Made by a program: the position numbers and the translations under genes. Source: Elusimicrobiota bacterium (GTDB taxonomy: Bacteria; Elusimicrobiota; Elusimicrobia; UBA1565). From it: DNA of 59,642 nt. The notes under the pieces were generated by a model. The model was not told where the DNA came from and did no database searches. It saw nothing but the letters and a program-made list of their open reading frames with translations. The stretch is from assembly GCA_016196755.1 (NCBI GenBank), contig JACPXC010000008.1:1-59642 (forward strand). The letters are read 5' to 3'. This document shows, piece by piece, positions 56,940 to 59,642 of the stretch; the first letter of the stretch is position 1; each line of letters starts with the position of its first letter.

Positions 56940-59540
56940 ATGACGGCGCTCCTCGCCGCGATCCATTTCGTCGGGCCCCTGCTGTTCTTCACCGATCTCA
57001 CCCGCAACCCATACTTCACGCAGATAGCGCTGGTCAATGTCGGCCTGGCCGCGGCCGCCGCGATGTGGGTGGCGCGCGCCGTGCCCGAAGGGCGCTGGCG
57101 GTGGGTCAAGACGCCGCTCGACCTGCCCTGGGCCTTGTGCCTCGGCACGGCGGCCCTTTCGTGGACCTATTCCTACCTCGCCCACGCGGCGTTCTACCGC
57201 CCCGCGATGGCCTCCGAGGGCCTGCGTGCCGGACTGTTCCTGGCGGTCAACTCCGCGGCGGCCTACTTCCTGGCCGCCCAGCGCGCCGACCAGGACGGCG
57301 GAGAGGCCGCGTCGGCCCGCCTGGGCGGTTGGACGGCTTTCGTGCTGGTCTGGGGGGCGGCCTGGACCTTCTTTCCGCAGCTGCGCGGGGCGCCGTCGGG
57401 AGCGAGCGCGATCTGGCCGCATGTTTGGGACCCGTACGGGGCCTTGGTCTGGGCCGGAGGCTTGAGCGCCGTCCTCTATCTCGTCCGCTCGGGCGGCACG
57501 CACGACTTCCAGCACCTGCTCCTGGCGACCGGGTTCCTGGGTGCGGTCTACGGCATCGCCCAGTACTTCGCCGTCGAGTTCTTCTGGCCGAAGATCCTCA
57601 ACCCCTACGGCGGCCGCTCCGTCTCGACCTTCGGAAACCCGAACTTCATGTCGTCCTACATGCTCATGCTCCTGCCGATGGCGGTGACCTACTACCTCCA
57701 CGCGCGCTCGCGCGCCGCGCGCCTGGCTTACGCCGCGGTCTTCCTGGCCCTGGAAGGGAGCCTGCTCTGCAGCCTGACGCGCTCGTCGTGGATCGGAGGC
57801 GCGGCGGCCCTGGCGCCTCTGGCCTTCTCCGCCAAGCTGCGCAGGCTGGCGCGTCAGGACCTGGAATTCCACGGCCTGGTCGCCGCGGCGGCCCTGGCGA
57901 TGGCGGCGCTGTGGCCGCAGAGCGCCGTGGGGGGCTACGCTCCGAGCGTCATCGGCCGCCTCTCCGAGCTGAGTCAGGTCCTCACGCCGGCCAAGGGCGA
58001 GGTCGGCTACAGCCCGCTGCACCAGCGCTTCCTCATCTGGCTCTGCGCCTGGACGATGGGGGCGGAGAACCCGCTGACCGGCAAGGGCTTCGGCATGCTG
58101 GAGCTCTTCTATCCCTTCTACCAAGGCCACTACCTCCTGCACATCGACATCGTCCGCAACATGCGCACGCACGCCAACAACGCCCACAACGAGATCCTGG
58201 AGGTCTTCGCGCAGACCGGGATCCTGGGCCTGGGGGCGGCGCTTTTGCTGTGGACGGCGTTCTTCCGCCGGACCTGGAGCTCCCTCACGTCGGTGCGCGA
58301 CCGCGAGTCCGACGAGCCGGTCTGGGCGCTGGCCGCCGCCTCCGGGGCGGCCGGGATGCTGGTCGACAACCTGCTCAACGTCTCGCTCCATTTCGCGGTC
58401 CCGGGCCTGCTCTTCTGGTGGCAGGCCGGTACCGCGATGGGCCTGCTCTCCCGGCGCGAGGAGCGGGTCGCGGAGGTCCCGGCGCCCCGCCCCAAGGCCG
58501 CCGCGGCGGCCGCCCTGACCGCGGCCGCCGCGCTGCTGGTGGCTTGGCATTGGACCGGGCAATGGATGCGCGAGGCGCTCTATTTCGGCGGCTTCAAGGT
58601 CATGCGCCGCGGCGACGCGCGCGGGGCCTCCGACATCCTCGAGCGGGCCTACAAGTGGCACAGCCGCGAGGTCAACACGAACTATGAGCTCGGCAACGCC
58701 TACGCGCGCTCCGACCGCTTCGACAAGGCGGTCTGGGCGTACAAGGAGGCGCTCAACGCCAACTCGGGCTACGACGAGATCTACTTCAACCTCGGCACGC
58801 TCGAGAGCCTGAAGCTCGGCCGCCGCGAGGAGGCGCTCGACCACTACCGGGTCTCCTGGGCGATCAACCCGCTCTCGGAGGGGACGGCGGGGAATTATGC
58901 CGCCCTCCTGCTCCAGCGCGGCGCGCCGGGCGACGCGGAGGAGGCCGAGCAGGCCCTAGAGACGGCCCTCCGCTTCTCGCCCGGCCACGTCAACTTCACG
59001 ATGACCTTGGCCGGGGTCAAGGCCAAGGCCGGGCGCTATGCGGGGGCCGAGGGGCTCTACGCCGGGCTCCTGCGCCGCCAGCCGAACTTCCCTCCGGCCG
59101 AGCAGGCCCTGCGCGCCAGCCTGGCGCTCTCGCGCCGGCCGGCCCCCGAGGTCCTGCGCCAGCTCGACGACTTCCGCAGGCTCGAGGGCCTCATCGGGCG
59201 GCGCGACTATGGGGACGAGTCCCTGCGCCTGGCGAAGGCGGCGGCAGCGGCGTTCCCGGACGCCACGGCCGGCTGGTTCTATCTCGGCAACCTCGAGCTC
59301 ATCCACGGGAACGCGCCGGCCGCGGAAAGCTGGCTCCGCCGCGTCGTGGAGTCCGACCCCAGCAACCTCGGCGCGAAGCTCAACCTCGGGCAGGCGCTCA
59401 AGCGCCTGGGCCGGCGCGAAGAGGCCGCGACCTTCTTCCGCCAGGTGCTGGCCGCCGACCCGGCCAACGCCATGGCCCGCGCGGAACTCGGCGCTGCCGC
59501 GCCCCTGTCAAATCAGTTAAGAATGTTACCGAAGCAATGA
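56940..59540 (+). CDS. Second O-antigen ligase-like/TPR protein
   Basis: 866 residues with the same plan as the preceding gene: helices to about residue 540 with SVSTFGNPNFMSSYMLMLLP, LTRSSWIGGAA and NNAHNEILEVFAQTGILGLG, then TPR units (DKAVWAYKEALNANSGYDEI, AESWLRRVVESDPSNLGA, EEAATFFRQVLAADPANAMA). Tandem duplication followed by divergence is likely. The last eleven residues (LSNQLRMLPKQ) fall in a lower-GC segment starting near 59506 that resembles an insertion-sequence end, so the native C terminus may have been cut and replaced. Confidence 0.87.
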   Translation: MTALLAAIHFVGPLLFFTDLTRNPYFTQIALVNVGLAAAAAMWVARAVPEGRWRWVKTPLDLPWALCLGTAALSWTYSYLAHAAFYRPAMASEGLRAGLFLAVNSAAAYFLAAQRADQDGGEAASARLGGWTAFVLVWGAAWTFFPQLRGAPSGASAIWPHVWDPYGALVWAGGLSAVLYLVRSGGTHDFQHLLLATGFLGAVYGIAQYFAVEFFWPKILNPYGGRSVSTFGNPNFMSSYMLMLLPMAVTYYLHARSRAARLAYAAVFLALEGSLLCSLTRSSWIGGAAALAPLAFSAKLRRLARQDLEFHGLVAAAALAMAALWPQSAVGGYAPSVIGRLSELSQVLTPAKGEVGYSPLHQRFLIWLCAWTMGAENPLTGKGFGMLELFYPFYQGHYLLHIDIVRNMRTHANNAHNEILEVFAQTGILGLGAALLLWTAFFRRTWSSLTSVRDRESDEPVWALAAASGAAGMLVDNLLNVSLHFAVPGLLFWWQAGTAMGLLSRREERVAEVPAPRPKAAAAAALTAAAALLVAWHWTGQWMREALYFGGFKVMRRGDARGASDILERAYKWHSREVNTNYELGNAYARSDRFDKAVWAYKEALNANSGYDEIYFNLGTLESLKLGRREEALDHYRVSWAINPLSEGTAGNYAALLLQRGAPGDAEEAEQALETALRFSPGHVNFTMTLAGVKAKAGRYAGAEGLYAGLLRRQPNFPPAEQALRASLALSRRPAPEVLRQLDDFRRLEGLIGRRDYGDESLRLAKAAAAAFPDATAGWFYLGNLELIHGNAPAAESWLRRVVESDPSNLGAKLNLGQALKRLGRREEAATFFRQVLAADPANAMARAELGAAAPLSNQLRMLPKQ

Positions 59541-59642
59541 GCCGTTAGGCCGTTACCTCCCTTGTGTGCGATTTGCGTTGCTTGGACGCAGGTCCGTCGG
59601 CAAGCCGTTGCCGTGTCTGTTTTAGTAGACATTGTTCGGCTC
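59506..59642. mobile_element. Possible left end of an insertion sequence (IS21-like), partial
   Basis: From TGTCAAATCAGTTAAGAATG at 59506 the base composition drops sharply, and GTTACC repeats with related spacing at 59525 and 59552. The outer TGT… terminus and repeated inner blocks recall IS21-family ends. No transposase frame is visible before the window stops. The 102 bases after the last gene hold nothing else I can identify. Confidence 0.3.

Noticed and set aside
59544-59550. GTTAGGC near the window end as the start of a second cassette array
   Set aside because: Fits GTTRRRY but has no paired box or stem; the surrounding TGTCAAATCAG and GTTACC repeats fit an IS end better.
1-59642. CRISPR array
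   Set aside because: No regularly spaced direct repeats and no cas-like genes were seen anywhere in the window.

Overview
The window comes from a GC-rich, Gram-negative, respiring bacterium. It encodes a complete 13-polypeptide complex I, an AceE-type pyruvate dehydrogenase complex, MEP-pathway isoprenoid enzymes, hopanoid synthesis and surface-polysaccharide machinery. No rRNA or ribosomal marker gene is present, so taxonomy is open. An uncultured lineage such as Elusimicrobiota is my guess from gene content, not a demonstrated placement.

Layout. 1-800: a cut-off gene end and a decapitated REP-type (RAYT) transposase. 825-1301: trmL. 1270-21103 (minus strand): one tightly overlapped run dxs-ispH-small zinc-ribbon-nuoJKLMNA, then about 3.5 kb of AT-richer foreign DNA, then nuoBCD-nuoEF-nuoGHI. 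The foreign block (about 8758-12003) looks like an integron-type cassette array without an integrase: seven small genes, all on the minus strand, separated by attC-like sites with GTTRRRY/RYYYAAC core boxes. Two sites are full-length and the others are reduced. 21207-25255: a toxin-antitoxin island (orphan higA, a zeta-like kinase with a small partner, higBA with a frameshifted higB, brnTA) and a secreted metalloprotease-like gene whose 5' end seems fused to an antitoxin remnant. 25265-31150 (minus): ispA-hpnG-hpnA-hpnH-shc, the hopanoid operon. 31246-38414: a YfhO-like membrane protein, an NlpC/P60 lipoprotein, a degenerate Ser/Thr kinase, a hybrid histidine kinase and a DUF4015 putative glycosidase. 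38514-50502 (plus): an MFS-acyltransferase-acyl-ACP-synthetase fusion, an amidohydrolase, a GT-C-like membrane protein, aceE-aceF-lpd and an exported alpha/beta hydrolase. 50510-52962: a nested palindrome, an HNH endonuclease, an M48 lipoprotein peptidase and tRNA-Thr(CGT). 53029-59540: a ClC antiporter and two tandem O-antigen-ligase/TPR proteins. The last 100 bases may be the end of an insertion sequence.

How it fits together. Dxs and IspH supply isoprenoid precursors, IspA makes farnesyl diphosphate, and Shc/HpnH/HpnG/HpnA turn squalene into hopanoids. The squalene synthesis genes (hpnCDE) are not in the window. PDH makes acetyl-CoA and NADH, and complex I oxidises the NADH. The two foreign blocks (cassettes and TA island) each interrupt what reads as an ancestrally continuous operon. 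No intergenic stretch exceeds 300 bases. The longest, 11984-12246, holds only a cassette core box and one hairpin. Many operon-leading genes have a TAnnnT box only 6-12 nt before the start codon, which suggests leaderless mRNAs.
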